Source: Arthrobacter alpinus (GTDB lineage Bacteria; Actinomycetota; Actinomycetes; Actinomycetales; Micrococcaceae). From it: 64,000 bases of DNA. Below the pieces are notes generated by a model. That model was not told the DNA's origin and did no database searches. It was given only the letters and a program-made list of their open reading frames with translations. Of this stretch, positions 28,976-37,153 are shown one piece after another; within the stretch, counting starts at the first letter, position 1, and every line of letters begins with the position of its first letter. Made by a program: the position numbers and the translations under genes. The stretch is taken from NCBI RefSeq assembly GCF_001445575.1, contig NZ_CP013200.1, forward strand, positions 3,410,001 through 3,474,000, given 5' to 3'.

Positions 28976-29383
28976 ATGCGCACTTCACCGAACAGGCTGC
29001 TGGCCACCGTCTTTGGCGCCGTCTATCTTTTGGTTGGAATCCTTGGGTTCTTCGTCACCAGCGGCATCGGATTCTTTGCCACCGAAGGCCGGAATTTGAT
29101 CTTCTTTGAGGTCAATCCGCTGCACAACGTGATTCACTTGGCCATTGGCGCCGCCCTTCTTTTCGCCGGACTGGCCTCGACCACGGCTGCCAAGACCATG
29201 AACTCCACTGTAGGTTCCGTGTACCTGCTGGTAGGAATCGCCGGACTGTTCCTGCCCGGCACGGCCTTGAACATCATCGCCCTCAACGGCGCCGACAACG
29301 TGCTGCACCTGGGAAGCGCCATCGTACTGCTAGCGGTAGGCCTCTCACAGGATCGCGTCACCTCCTCCGCCGCGACTGCCTAA
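28976..29383 (+). CDS. DUF4383 membrane protein
   Basis: A 135-residue protein with four membrane segments, matching the actinobacterial DUF4383 family in its blocks AVYLLVGILGFF, NPLHNVIHLAIGAALL and DNVLHLGSAIVLLAVGL. The repeat of an N-x-x-H-L motif suggests two similar halves. AAAAGGAGT lies before the ATG. Function is unknown. It is followed by two bases and the next membrane gene, so both are probably co-transcribed. Confidence 0.85.
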   Translation: MRTSPNRLLATVFGAVYLLVGILGFFVTSGIGFFATEGRNLIFFEVNPLHNVIHLAIGAALLFAGLASTTAAKTMNSTVGSVYLLVGIAGLFLPGTALNIIALNGADNVLHLGSAIVLLAVGLSQDRVTSSAATA

Positions 29384-29385
29384 CC

Positions 29386-30204
29386 GTGAAAACCGCCGAG
29401 AACACTGCTGGCAACACCGCCGGGCATGTGCGAGGACCATCAGCAACGGTTCAGCAACGGAGCCCCGAGGCTTCCGCCAATGAACCGGCGTGGCTGTTCA
29501 CGTGCGTAGCTCTGCTGGGAATCGCCGCCTTATCGAGTGCGGCGGCGTCAAGTTTGCTGCCCGGACTCAGCGGAATCTCCGACGGCGTATCTTCCCCAAG
29601 CGGTAGCGGCACCCTCATGCTGGGGGTACTCGGCGTTTTCTCGGCCATCTACGGTCTGGTGGCCCTTGCCTACGGCCTCTGGGCATTGCGACATGGAAAG
29701 CTCCTCCGGGCTGACATTGTGCTTCTTGTCCTGTCACTCGCCGCGGGCGTCCACCTCATCGGTTTGCTGATGGAGCTGTGGCGGATGCCCGCTGCGGAGC
29801 GGACCTTCGACGCAACGCTTGCTGCGATGCTGGTTCTGGAACTCTCGGCAACGGCAGTCTTGGGCTGGCAACGCAATGCGCCACTGCGCAGGAGCGGCCT
29901 CGGAGCGAGCTCTCCGGCCTCTGCGGTTTCCGCTCCTGCCTCCACTACGGGTGCGGCAGGAGCGCCAGCGGCGGCGGCACCGACGGCGGTTACCAAGCCC
30001 CGATCAGCGGCTGCAGTGGTGGCGACACTCTTTGCCACCTCACTGTTCGTTGCCGCGTTGACCACTGTTGGCATGGCCGCATCAACGGCAGGTGAGCTTG
30101 CCGTCCCCCACTCGGGCCACAGCGATTCCATCCACAACAACCATGACAGCAACGTGGTACCCGCGAACATCCAACGACTGAAGGACCAAGAGCACCACCA
30201 CTAA
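29386..30204 (+). CDS. Membrane protein of unknown function with histidine-rich end
   Basis: A 272-residue protein starting at GTG two bases after the DUF4383 stop. Hydrophobic segments are near 38-62, 74-100, 106-130, 142-162 and 205-230. Between the last two lies a Ser/Ala/Pro-rich stretch. The C-terminus is polar and His-rich (SGHSDSIHNNHDSN, ending EHHH), which could bind a metal. I do not recognise a family. Confidence 0.65.
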   Translation: MKTAENTAGNTAGHVRGPSATVQQRSPEASANEPAWLFTCVALLGIAALSSAAASSLLPGLSGISDGVSSPSGSGTLMLGVLGVFSAIYGLVALAYGLWALRHGKLLRADIVLLVLSLAAGVHLIGLLMELWRMPAAERTFDATLAAMLVLELSATAVLGWQRNAPLRRSGLGASSPASAVSAPASTTGAAGAPAAAAPTAVTKPRSAAAVVATLFATSLFVAALTTVGMAASTAGELAVPHSGHSDSIHNNHDSNVVPANIQRLKDQEHHH

Positions 30205-30245
30205 TACGGTCATCCAAAACACCGTACATGCCGCACCAGAGCGCA

Positions 30246-30291
30246 AAAGGCCCCGTCCGCCGTCGTAATTATGACGGTGAACGGGGCCTTT
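30246..30291. terminator. Bidirectional intrinsic terminator
   Basis: AAAGGCCCCGT and ACGGGGCCTTT pair around a stem containing CCGTC/GACGG. It lies between the convergent membrane gene at 30204 and the symporter stop at 30310, and A/T flanks let it work in both directions. Confidence 0.8.
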
Positions 30292-30309
30292 GCTGCGACA
30301 AGCTGCAAA

Positions 30310-31962
30310 CTAGTGGTCGGAGGCCTTCTCGGCTCCAACGCCGGTGAGTGAACGGACGTCCATCTCAGCCTGGATGCGCGGATCCTCGGTGTTCTTATCC
30401 AGCACCGTGCCCAACCAGCCCAGGAAGAAGGCGAGCGGGATGGAGATGATGCCAGGGTTCGCCAGCGGGAACCAGGAGAAGTCGGCGCCGGGGATCATGG
30501 CCTTCTCGTTGCCGGAAACCACCGGGGAGAACGCGATCAGCAGGATGGCCGAGGCCAGACCGCCGTACATGCTCCACAGGGCGCCCTGCGTGGTGAACTT
30601 CTTCCAGAACAGCGAGTAGATGATGGTGGGCAGGTTGGCGGAGGCAGCAATGGCGAAGGCCAGCGCAACCAGGAAAGCGATGTTCTGACCGTTGGCCAAG
30701 ATGCCGCCGCCAATGGCGACCAGGCCGATCACAATAACGGTGCGCCGGGCAACCTTGACTTCCATTTCCGGCTTCGGATCGCCCTTGACGATCACGTTGG
30801 AGTAGATGTCGTGAGCGAAGGATGCGGCTGCGGTGATGGTCAACCCGGCCACCACTGCCAGGATCGTGGCGAAGGCAACGGCAGAGATGAAGCCAAGCAG
30901 GATCGGGCCACCAATAACGAATGCAAGCAGCGGAGCCGCAGCATTCACGCCGCCGGGAGCGGACAGGATTGCATCCTTACCGATGAGTGCACCGGCGCCG
31001 TAACCCAGCACCAAGGTGAAGATGTAGAAGCCACCGATGAGCCAGATGGCCCAGACCACGGACTTGCGAGCTTCCTTGGCGGTGGGGACCGTGTAGAAGC
31101 GCATCAGTACGTGCGGCAGAGCCGCGGTACCGAGTACCAGAGCCAGGGCCAGCGAGATGAAGTCAAGCGGGGCCTTGCCGTAGGCGGCGCCCGGGTTCAG
31201 TAGCGCCTCACCAACGCCACCTTCATTGATGGAGGTCTGAACTGCGGCATCCATGAGCGTGGAGAGGTTGAAGCCGTGCATGGCCAGCACAATGATGGTC
31301 ATGATGGCAGCGCCAATGATCAACAGGAATGCCTTGATGATCTGGACCCAGGTGGTGCCCTTCATGCCGCCAATCAGTACGTACACGATCATCAGCACGC
31401 CAACTACGGCAATGACCACGTTCTGGCCTGCCTTGTTGGAGTTGTCCAAGCCGAGCAACAGTGAAACCAGACCACCGGCGCCGGCCATCTGCGCCAGTAG
31501 GTAGAAGAAGCAAACCACCAGCGTGGTGGTCGCTGCCGCAATGCGCACGGGGCGCTGCTTCAGGCGGAAGGAGAGGACATCGGCCATGGTGAACTTGCCC
31601 GTGTTGCGCAGCAGTTCAGCAACCAGCAGCAGCGCCACCAGCCAAGCGACCAGGAAGCCAATGGAGTACAAGAAGCCGTCGTAACCGTTGACGGCGATGG
31701 CTCCGGTAATACCCAGAAAGGAAGCAGCCGAGAGGTAGTCGCCGGCGATGGCGGTACCGTTCTGACCGCCGGAGAAGGACCGGCCTGCCGCGTAATAGTC
31801 TGCCGCCGTCTTGTTGTTGCGGCTGGCCCGGAACACCACAATCATGGTGATGGCAACGAACCCAACGAAGATCAGAATGTTGATCCAGGAGTTCTCTTTT
31901 GTTTGCTCACTGAGCGTCTTTGCCAGTGGTGCTGCGGTGGTAAGTGCTGAAGACAGGCTCAT
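30310..31962 (-). CDS. actP: Cation:acetate symporter (sodium:solute symporter family)
   Basis: A 550-residue transporter of the SSS family with about 13 membrane segments. It carries the ActP-like blocks DYYAAGRSFSGGQNGTAIAGD, YLSAASFLGITGAIAVNGYDG, LGTAALPHVLMRFYTVP and AGLTITAAASFAHDIY. It would bring in acetate, pyruvate or a similar short acid with a cation. It lies three bases after the DUF485 gene, as in the yjcH-actP pair of E. coli. GAGG lies eight bases before the ATG. A divergent histidine kinase gene is 429 bases upstream. Confidence 0.92.
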   Translation of the reverse strand: MSLSSALTTAAPLAKTLSEQTKENSWINILIFVGFVAITMIVVFRASRNNKTAADYYAAGRSFSGGQNGTAIAGDYLSAASFLGITGAIAVNGYDGFLYSIGFLVAWLVALLLVAELLRNTGKFTMADVLSFRLKQRPVRIAAATTTLVVCFFYLLAQMAGAGGLVSLLLGLDNSNKAGQNVVIAVVGVLMIVYVLIGGMKGTTWVQIIKAFLLIIGAAIMTIIVLAMHGFNLSTLMDAAVQTSINEGGVGEALLNPGAAYGKAPLDFISLALALVLGTAALPHVLMRFYTVPTAKEARKSVVWAIWLIGGFYIFTLVLGYGAGALIGKDAILSAPGGVNAAAPLLAFVIGGPILLGFISAVAFATILAVVAGLTITAAASFAHDIYSNVIVKGDPKPEMEVKVARRTVIVIGLVAIGGGILANGQNIAFLVALAFAIAASANLPTIIYSLFWKKFTTQGALWSMYGGLASAILLIAFSPVVSGNEKAMIPGADFSWFPLANPGIISIPLAFFLGWLGTVLDKNTEDPRIQAEMDVRSLTGVGAEKASDH

Positions 31963-31965
31963 GAA

Positions 31966-32334
31966 CTAAACCTCTTCCGTGGTCATGCCGGCTGCTTCGA
32001 TCTGGCTCTCGAGCCGGGTACGAATGACTGCAGCTTGCGGATCGAGCTTGCGGTTGGCGTACGTGACATACCAGGTGGTGATGCCGAAGGTGGTGACGAA
32101 CTGCAACAGGCCTAGGATCAAGCCAATATTGAAGTTGCCCCAAACCTTGATGGACATGAAGTCATGGGCGTAGGCGGCCAGTAGAACGTAGGCGAAGTAC
32201 CAAACTAGAAAGCCAATGGCTACGGGGAAGACAAAATTCCTATGGGACTTCTTGAGCTGCTTGAACTCTTCTGAATTCTGTTCAGCTATAAAGTCCACCG
32301 GACTCTGATTACTTGCGTGGGCTGAATTACCCAT
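31966..32334 (-). CDS. DUF485 membrane protein, symporter partner
   Basis: A 122-residue protein with two membrane segments near 37-58 and 70-92 (LVWYFAYVLLAAYAHDFM and GLILGLLQFVTTFGITTWYV). The YjcH/DUF485 family is encoded beside ActP-type symporters and is thought to be an accessory subunit. Of two adjacent ATG codons the second (32334) has the better distance to GGAGG. Confidence 0.9.
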   Translation of the reverse strand: MGNSAHASNQSPVDFIAEQNSEEFKQLKKSHRNFVFPVAIGFLVWYFAYVLLAAYAHDFMSIKVWGNFNIGLILGLLQFVTTFGITTWYVTYANRKLDPQAAVIRTRLESQIEAAGMTTEEV

Positions 32335-32390
32335 CATTCCTCCTTGAGTGATGCGATCCCCTTTACTATGGAGTGCTCCAGGTCACATTA

Positions 32391-33701
32391 ATGAGCGCTT
32401 TGCACCTTGCCGCGGTGAATGGCATTGTCGGTGCGCCGAACGGTGACTTGGCAGCTATTCTTTACAGCATGCCCACTCCCCTGCTGAGCGAATCCACCCT
32501 CTTACTCATTACCGCCATCGCCGTGGTCGTGGCTGCTGCGGCCGTGGTGGCAGCAGTGGGCTTCCGGCTCTCAAGTTCGCACCGGGAACTTGGCACCGAG
32601 GCTGAGCACGCCACCTTCGCGGCGCTCCATTCAGCTGCCGCAGCCGGCGAACAGCTAAGAAACGGACTTGAGCCAGCGGGCGCTCTGAAGGCGAGCAAGC
32701 AGCTACGAACGCTGCTCAATTGTGCAGCCTTCGCGATGACCGACGACGCCCGTCTCTTGGCCTGGGATGGCACCGGCGCCGCGGCCAGGCAACCCGAGTC
32801 CGACGTCGTCATGGGCATTGTGGCGAAAGCGCTCAGCAATGGCAGGACTCAGGTAGCCAACCTGGACCAGCCCCTACGCGTTGCCCTTGGCCTGGCACCG
32901 GACAGTGATCTGAAGGCTGCCGTCATTTGCCCGCTCAAGGTTGATTCCCGGGCCGTCGGGTGCGTCATGATCCTGTCAAAGTCACCCACAGCCGGTCTGG
33001 TGCGCGCAACGAATGAAGTGGCGGCCTGGGTCTCAGCTCAGCTGGAATTGGTTGAGCTGAGCGCCTCGCGGACGTTGCTTGCCGAAGCGGAAGTACGCGC
33101 CCTCCGCGCCCAAATCAGCCCGCATTTCATCTACAACTCGCTCAACGCCATCGCCTCTTTCATCAACACCGATCCGCAGCGAGCCAGGGACCTGGTGGTG
33201 GAGTTCGCCGACTTTACCCGTTACTCGTTCCGCCGCCACGGGGACTTCACCACCCTGGCCGAAGAACTCCGCTGCATTGACAGGTACCTGCTGCTGGAAA
33301 ATGCCCGGTTCGGTGACCGGCTCCAGGTCAGCTTGCAAATTGCCCCCGAGGTCCTGAGCACAGTCATCCCGTTCCTGAGCCTGCAGCCCCTCGTGGAGAA
33401 CGCGGTCCGGCACGGGCTCGAGGCCAAGGTGGGCAAGGGCTTGGTGCAGATCAGTGCCAGGGATCTGGGCGCCTACACCGAGGTTACTATCGAGGACGAC
33501 GGCGTGGGGATGGACCCCGAACAACTGCGGCTCGTTTTGGCGGGGCGCCACGATGGGACGCACGTGGGACTGCGCAATGTGGACTCGCGCTTGCGCCAGG
33601 TCTACGGAGATGACCATGGGCTCACCATCGACACCGGCGTGGGGCACGGCATGCTCATCACCATGACCGTCCCGAAGAACCAGCCAGGCAATGACGCCTA
33701 G
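32391..33701 (+). CDS. LytS-type sensor histidine kinase with GAF-like domain
   Basis: A 436-residue kinase. One membrane segment lies near 37-60, then a GAF-like sensor domain (about 100-220, LLNCAAFAMTDDARLLAWDG), then the His_kinase dimer domain with the phosphorylated His245 in ISPHFIYNSLNAIASF and the HATPase block VENAVRHGLEAK and IEDDGVGMDP. Start ATG 32391 has AGG eight bases upstream; a GTG at 32373 is possible. It is divergent from the acetate symporter and followed by its response regulator. The sensor signal may be acetate or pyruvate by analogy with BtsSR and LytST. Confidence 0.88.
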   Translation: MSALHLAAVNGIVGAPNGDLAAILYSMPTPLLSESTLLLITAIAVVVAAAAVVAAVGFRLSSSHRELGTEAEHATFAALHSAAAAGEQLRNGLEPAGALKASKQLRTLLNCAAFAMTDDARLLAWDGTGAAARQPESDVVMGIVAKALSNGRTQVANLDQPLRVALGLAPDSDLKAAVICPLKVDSRAVGCVMILSKSPTAGLVRATNEVAAWVSAQLELVELSASRTLLAEAEVRALRAQISPHFIYNSLNAIASFINTDPQRARDLVVEFADFTRYSFRRHGDFTTLAEELRCIDRYLLLENARFGDRLQVSLQIAPEVLSTVIPFLSLQPLVENAVRHGLEAKVGKGLVQISARDLGAYTEVTIEDDGVGMDPEQLRLVLAGRHDGTHVGLRNVDSRLRQVYGDDHGLTIDTGVGHGMLITMTVPKNQPGNDA

Positions 33702-33710
33702 GGCTTGACA

Positions 33711-33856
33711 GCTCGCAAGCTCGCGCTGGGGCCCTCCTCCGTTAGCGCCTAACCTCCTCCCACCGCTCGCAAGCTCGCGCTGGGGCCCTCCTCCGTTAGC
33801 GCCTAACCTCCTCCCACCGCTCGCAAGCTCGCGTTGCGGCCCTCGGAGGTTAGGCT
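33711..33856. repeat. 54-bp tandem repeat, 2.7 copies, between kinase and regulator genes
   Basis: Copies 33711-33764 and 33765-33818 are identical, and a third partial copy runs from 33819 to about 33856. Each unit starts GCTCGCAAGCTCGCG, contains GGGGCCCTCCTCCG and ends GCGCCTAACCTCCTCCCACC. The last copy ends in GGAGGTTAGGC, the complement of the unit's own AACCTCC, so a hairpin can form there and may cover the ribosome site of the next gene. GGGGCCC and GCTCGC are also parts of family A repeats. Confidence 0.85.
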
Positions 33857-33863
33857 TAGCCCC

Positions 33864-34592
33864 ATGATTAATGTCCTGGTCGCCGATGACGAGTTGCCCG
33901 CGGTGGAAGAGTTGGCGTTTCTTTTGGGTCGCGACCCACGGATAGGCACCATTCACCGGGCCATGAGCGGTGCCGCAGCGTTGGCGCTGCTGGCCGTACA
34001 TACTGTCGACGCGGTGTTCCTGGACATTCACATGCCAGGGCTCTCTGGGCTGGAGTTGGCAGAGGTGATTGGCCGGGGAAGCAACCCACCCGTCGTCGTG
34101 TTTGTGACCGCCGACGACGACCGGGCTCTGGAAGCCTTCGAACTGGCCGCCGTAGATTACCTCCTCAAACCACTGCGGACCGAACGGTTGACCCGCACCG
34201 TGGACCGGGTGGTGGAGCTGGTTGCCCACCCCGCAGTGGCTGCCGAAGACGTGGAGATGATCACCGTGGATCAAGGTGGCATCAGCCGGATCATCAGGCT
34301 CGACGAGGTCAAGTTTGTTCAGGCTCAGGGCGACTACGCCCGGTTGCACACGGCCGAAGCCAGCTACCTCATCCGTGTCCCGTTGACAGATTTGGAATTA
34401 CGCTGGGCCGACTCTGGATTTGTCCGCATCCACCGCTCCTATCTGGTGTGCATGGCGTTTGTCACTGCGTTGAAGCTCAGCGCTGCCAAACCAACAGTGT
34501 CGGTGGGCAACGCGGTTCTGCCCGTCAGCCGCAGGCATGTGCCAGTATTGCGCGAACATTTACAGGCCACCCGCGTGCGGCCGGCACCGTGA
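33864..34592 (+). CDS. LytTR-type response regulator
   Basis: A 242-residue regulator: receiver domain with DDE at 8-10 and the phosphorylated Asp54 in FLDIHMPGLSG, the switch Lys in DYLLKPLR, and a C-terminal LytTR DNA-binding domain (FVQAQGDYARLHT, RIHRSYLV). ATG 33864 (MINVLVADDEL) is preferred over a TTG in the repeat. It follows the kinase gene across the tandem repeat and overlaps the next gene. It probably activates one or both symporters. Confidence 0.9.
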   Translation: MINVLVADDELPAVEELAFLLGRDPRIGTIHRAMSGAAALALLAVHTVDAVFLDIHMPGLSGLELAEVIGRGSNPPVVVFVTADDDRALEAFELAAVDYLLKPLRTERLTRTVDRVVELVAHPAVAAEDVEMITVDQGGISRIIRLDEVKFVQAQGDYARLHTAEASYLIRVPLTDLELRWADSGFVRIHRSYLVCMAFVTALKLSAAKPTVSVGNAVLPVSRRHVPVLREHLQATRVRPAP

Positions 34593-34981
34593 ATATCGGC
34601 CCCAGCCGCCCCCCGGCACGGGGCCGCGTCAGAGTGGCAGCGCCGCGAACTCAGGCCCGGCACGTCTTCGCCGAAACCAGCGTTTCACAAGAAGTTGCTG
34701 AACAAACGGCCGTGGGAGAGGTCATGGTGCAGTCCCTGATCCGCTCCCAATTGCGGCTGGGATTGGTGGTCACCGCCGGTTTCATGGCCTCGCTCCTAGT
34801 CTGCTGGGCCTTGGTGCGCTGGGTACCACTTTTCGCAGATTGGCGAATTCTGGGCGTCCCCGCGCCGTGGCTATTGCTCGGGGTAGGTGCATATCCCATC
34901 ATCGGCATCTGTGCTTGGCTTTATGTCAGGGCTGCAACGAAGAATGAAGATCAGTACCGGGATTTGGTGGAGGAAAAATGA
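34589..34981 (+). CDS. Small membrane protein, DUF485-like symporter partner
   Basis: A 130-residue protein starting at a GTG that overlaps the regulator stop (GTGA). A basic, Pro/Arg-rich head of 50 residues precedes two membrane segments near 58-78 and 88-110 (LRLGLVVTAGFMASLLVCWALV and PWLLLGVGAYPIIGICAWLYV). The end overlaps the next symporter by four bases (ATGA). Its size, two segments and place repeat the pattern of the DUF485-ActP pair on the other side, though the sequence is diverged. Confidence 0.72.
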   Translation: MNIGPSRPPARGRVRVAAPRTQARHVFAETSVSQEVAEQTAVGEVMVQSLIRSQLRLGLVVTAGFMASLLVCWALVRWVPLFADWRILGVPAPWLLLGVGAYPIIGICAWLYVRAATKNEDQYRDLVEEK

Positions 34982-36468
34982 ACCCGGCCATTGGATATGC
35001 GGCACTAATCGTGGTCTCTGTGGTCACAGCCGCCATTGGCTTTTACGGTCTGCGAGTCTCCCGCACCACCAGCGACTTCTACGTGGCCTCACGCACCGTC
35101 AAACCCTGGTGGAACGCATCAGCCATTGGCGGGGAGTACCTTTCAGCCGCAAGCTTCCTGGGCATCGCCGGCCTGATCGTCATCTCTGGAATCGATGCCC
35201 TGTGGTTTCCTATCGGCTACACCGCTGGCTACCTGATGCTGCTGTTCTTCGTGGCAGCACCTCTGCGCCGCTCCGGGGCCTACACCATCCCCGATTTCGC
35301 CAAGGCAAGACTCGAATCCAGCACCGCCCGGTATGTCACCAGCATTCTGGTCGTCATAGTGGGCTGGTTTTACATTGTGCCGCAATTACACGGGGCCGCT
35401 CTCACCATACGGACCACCACCGGCCTGCCATCGTGGGTGGGCGCCGGGGCTGTGGTGATGGTGGTGGTTCTGACGGTAGTCACGGGCGGTATGCGGTCCA
35501 TCACGTTTGTGCAGGCCTTCCAATACTGGCTCAAGCTCACTGCCTTGGCCGTCCCCATCATCTTCATCCTGCTGACGCTTAGTAGCGGTGGCAGTGGGGT
35601 CACTATCCCGGCCGGTACGGAGTTGTTCCCGCCGCCTGAAGCCATCGACGGCGGCTCAACGTACCGAACGCTTTCCTTGCTTATTGCGCTGCTCTTTGGC
35701 ACGCTCGGTCTGCCTCACGTCCTAGTGCGGTTCTACACCAACCCCGACGGCGCAGCAGCCCGCCGCACCACCTTGATAGTTCTGGGCTTGCTCTCCATTT
35801 TCTACCTATTCCCCACCATCTACGGGGTGCTGGGAAGAGTGTTCCTGCCCTCGCTTGCAGAGGGTGGCTCACCAGATGCCACAGTGCTTTTACTGCCGGG
35901 TGCGCTAATTGGTGGTCTGGCCGGAGACTTACTTTCGGCCCTTGTGGTGGCTGGTGCCTTTGCGGCGTTCCTGTCCACGACATCCGGCTTGGTGGTCTCG
36001 CTGGCAGGTGTCATCAGTCAGGACCTACTGGGCGGAAGCGTGAAGGGTTTCAGGCTCGCAGCCGTCCTTGCCGCCATGGTGCCTTTCGGCTTTGCCATGA
36101 TGACCGATTCGCTGGCCTTGGCAGGCAGTGTGGGCCTCGTCTTTGCATTCACGGCTTCCACCATCTGCCCCTTACTGTTGCTGGGGATCTGGTGGCGCGG
36201 ACTTACAGATGCGGGTGCGGTTGCCGGGATGCTCACAGGGGCGGTGCTGTGCGGCGCCGCCATCCTGGCAGGCTCACGAATGGGCATGGACTCACCGTGG
36301 CGCGATGTCCTGACGCAGCCCGCGGCGTGGACCGTGCCGGCCGCCTTTATAGTCACCATTGTGGTATCAAAGGCGACAAAGCACCGTCAAAGCGCATCGC
36401 TCTCACGGTTCATGACGAAACTGCATGTGCCAGAGCGGCCTCTGGCCCATGAGAAACCCAAGTCATAG
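34978..36468 (+). CDS. Sodium:solute symporter (acetate/monocarboxylate type)
   Basis: A 496-residue SSS transporter with about 13 membrane segments: SDFYVASRTVKPWWNASAIGG (in part), YLSAASFLGIAGLIVISGIDA, GTLGLPHVLVRFYTNPDG and ISQDLLGGSVKGF are the same blocks as in the other symporter, at low overall identity. The most likely cargo is a monocarboxylate. The gene is last in the kinase-regulator-partner-symporter operon, so its control by this two-component system is likely. Confidence 0.9.
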   Translation: MNPAIGYAALIVVSVVTAAIGFYGLRVSRTTSDFYVASRTVKPWWNASAIGGEYLSAASFLGIAGLIVISGIDALWFPIGYTAGYLMLLFFVAAPLRRSGAYTIPDFAKARLESSTARYVTSILVVIVGWFYIVPQLHGAALTIRTTTGLPSWVGAGAVVMVVVLTVVTGGMRSITFVQAFQYWLKLTALAVPIIFILLTLSSGGSGVTIPAGTELFPPPEAIDGGSTYRTLSLLIALLFGTLGLPHVLVRFYTNPDGAAARRTTLIVLGLLSIFYLFPTIYGVLGRVFLPSLAEGGSPDATVLLLPGALIGGLAGDLLSALVVAGAFAAFLSTTSGLVVSLAGVISQDLLGGSVKGFRLAAVLAAMVPFGFAMMTDSLALAGSVGLVFAFTASTICPLLLLGIWWRGLTDAGAVAGMLTGAVLCGAAILAGSRMGMDSPWRDVLTQPAAWTVPAAFIVTIVVSKATKHRQSASLSRFMTKLHVPERPLAHEKPKS

Positions 36469-36489
36469 GCCAGCTGAGCTTAGATGTTG

Positions 36490-37095
36490 CTACTTTCCAG
36501 GTACCGGGTCAATCGAAGCCATAAGCTCCACTACACGGTCAAGGAATGCGTCGACTTGGCTCTCTTCATAGCCGTCGCCGCCTCGTGCGGGGGCAAACAC
36601 GGCACGGCGCACAACATCAACGCTGAGCTCGCCGTTGTCTTCAATGTAGACAAGAAGTTCGCGGCACAGCAAGTCCACGTCCTCAATGCTGTAGCTTTGT
36701 GCGTTGCGCTTGGATGGGCGCCGGAAGCGCTCCCCGTCGGGACGGTGCAGGCGGGCGCGCAGCACTGACGCTGTCTTGCCAATCTTCATCATCCAGGCCT
36801 TTTCGCCTTGGTCTGCGATCAGCAGTTCCTTTTCACGCAGGACAAACTCATCTTCGATCCGGTCCATGGCGGCGTCCACGGCCTGAGCATTGTAGCCGCC
36901 TCGGGCGGGATCAAAGGAGGCCGTACGCACGTCGCGGCTGGTGATGGCCTTGCCGTGAGTATCTGTGTTCAGGAAGTAGGCGCGGGCGCGCTCCAAGAAC
37001 ACGTCCACTTGCTTGACGTTGTACCCAACGTCCTTTGGACCCACCAGTTTGAACTTGGAGTTGGTCCGGGTTGTTTCTTCCACAGTCACAGTCAT
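36490..37095 (-). CDS. DivIVA-domain protein with two DivIVA-like modules
   Basis: A 201-residue cytosolic protein. Two similar modules are seen: FKLVGPKDVGYNVKQVDVFLERAR (about 16-39) with DVRTASFDPARGGYNAQAVDAAMDRIE (about 55-81), and RRAVFAPARGGDGYEESQVDAFLDRVVE near the end. This G-Y-x-x-x-x-V-D pattern is that of DivIVA and its relatives, which recruit cell-wall machinery to curved membrane. It lies 58 bases after cdsA. No long coiled coil follows, so it is a short adaptor and not a classical DivIVA/Wag31. Confidence 0.85.
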   Translation of the reverse strand: MTVTVEETTRTNSKFKLVGPKDVGYNVKQVDVFLERARAYFLNTDTHGKAITSRDVRTASFDPARGGYNAQAVDAAMDRIEDEFVLREKELLIADQGEKAWMMKIGKTASVLRARLHRPDGERFRRPSKRNAQSYSIEDVDLLCRELLVYIEDNGELSVDVVRRAVFAPARGGDGYEESQVDAFLDRVVELMASIDPVPGK

Positions 37096-37153
37096 TCCTT
37101 GAATTTTTCTCGTCAGAGGTGCAACTCACGCTGCATGGCACGGAGTTCTTCTC

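Noticed and set aside
33033..34349. 438-codon minus-strand frame across the kinase and regulator genes
   Set aside because: It passes through the tandem repeat and lies opposite two clear genes; the repeated peptide in it is only the 54-bp repeat read in antisense.
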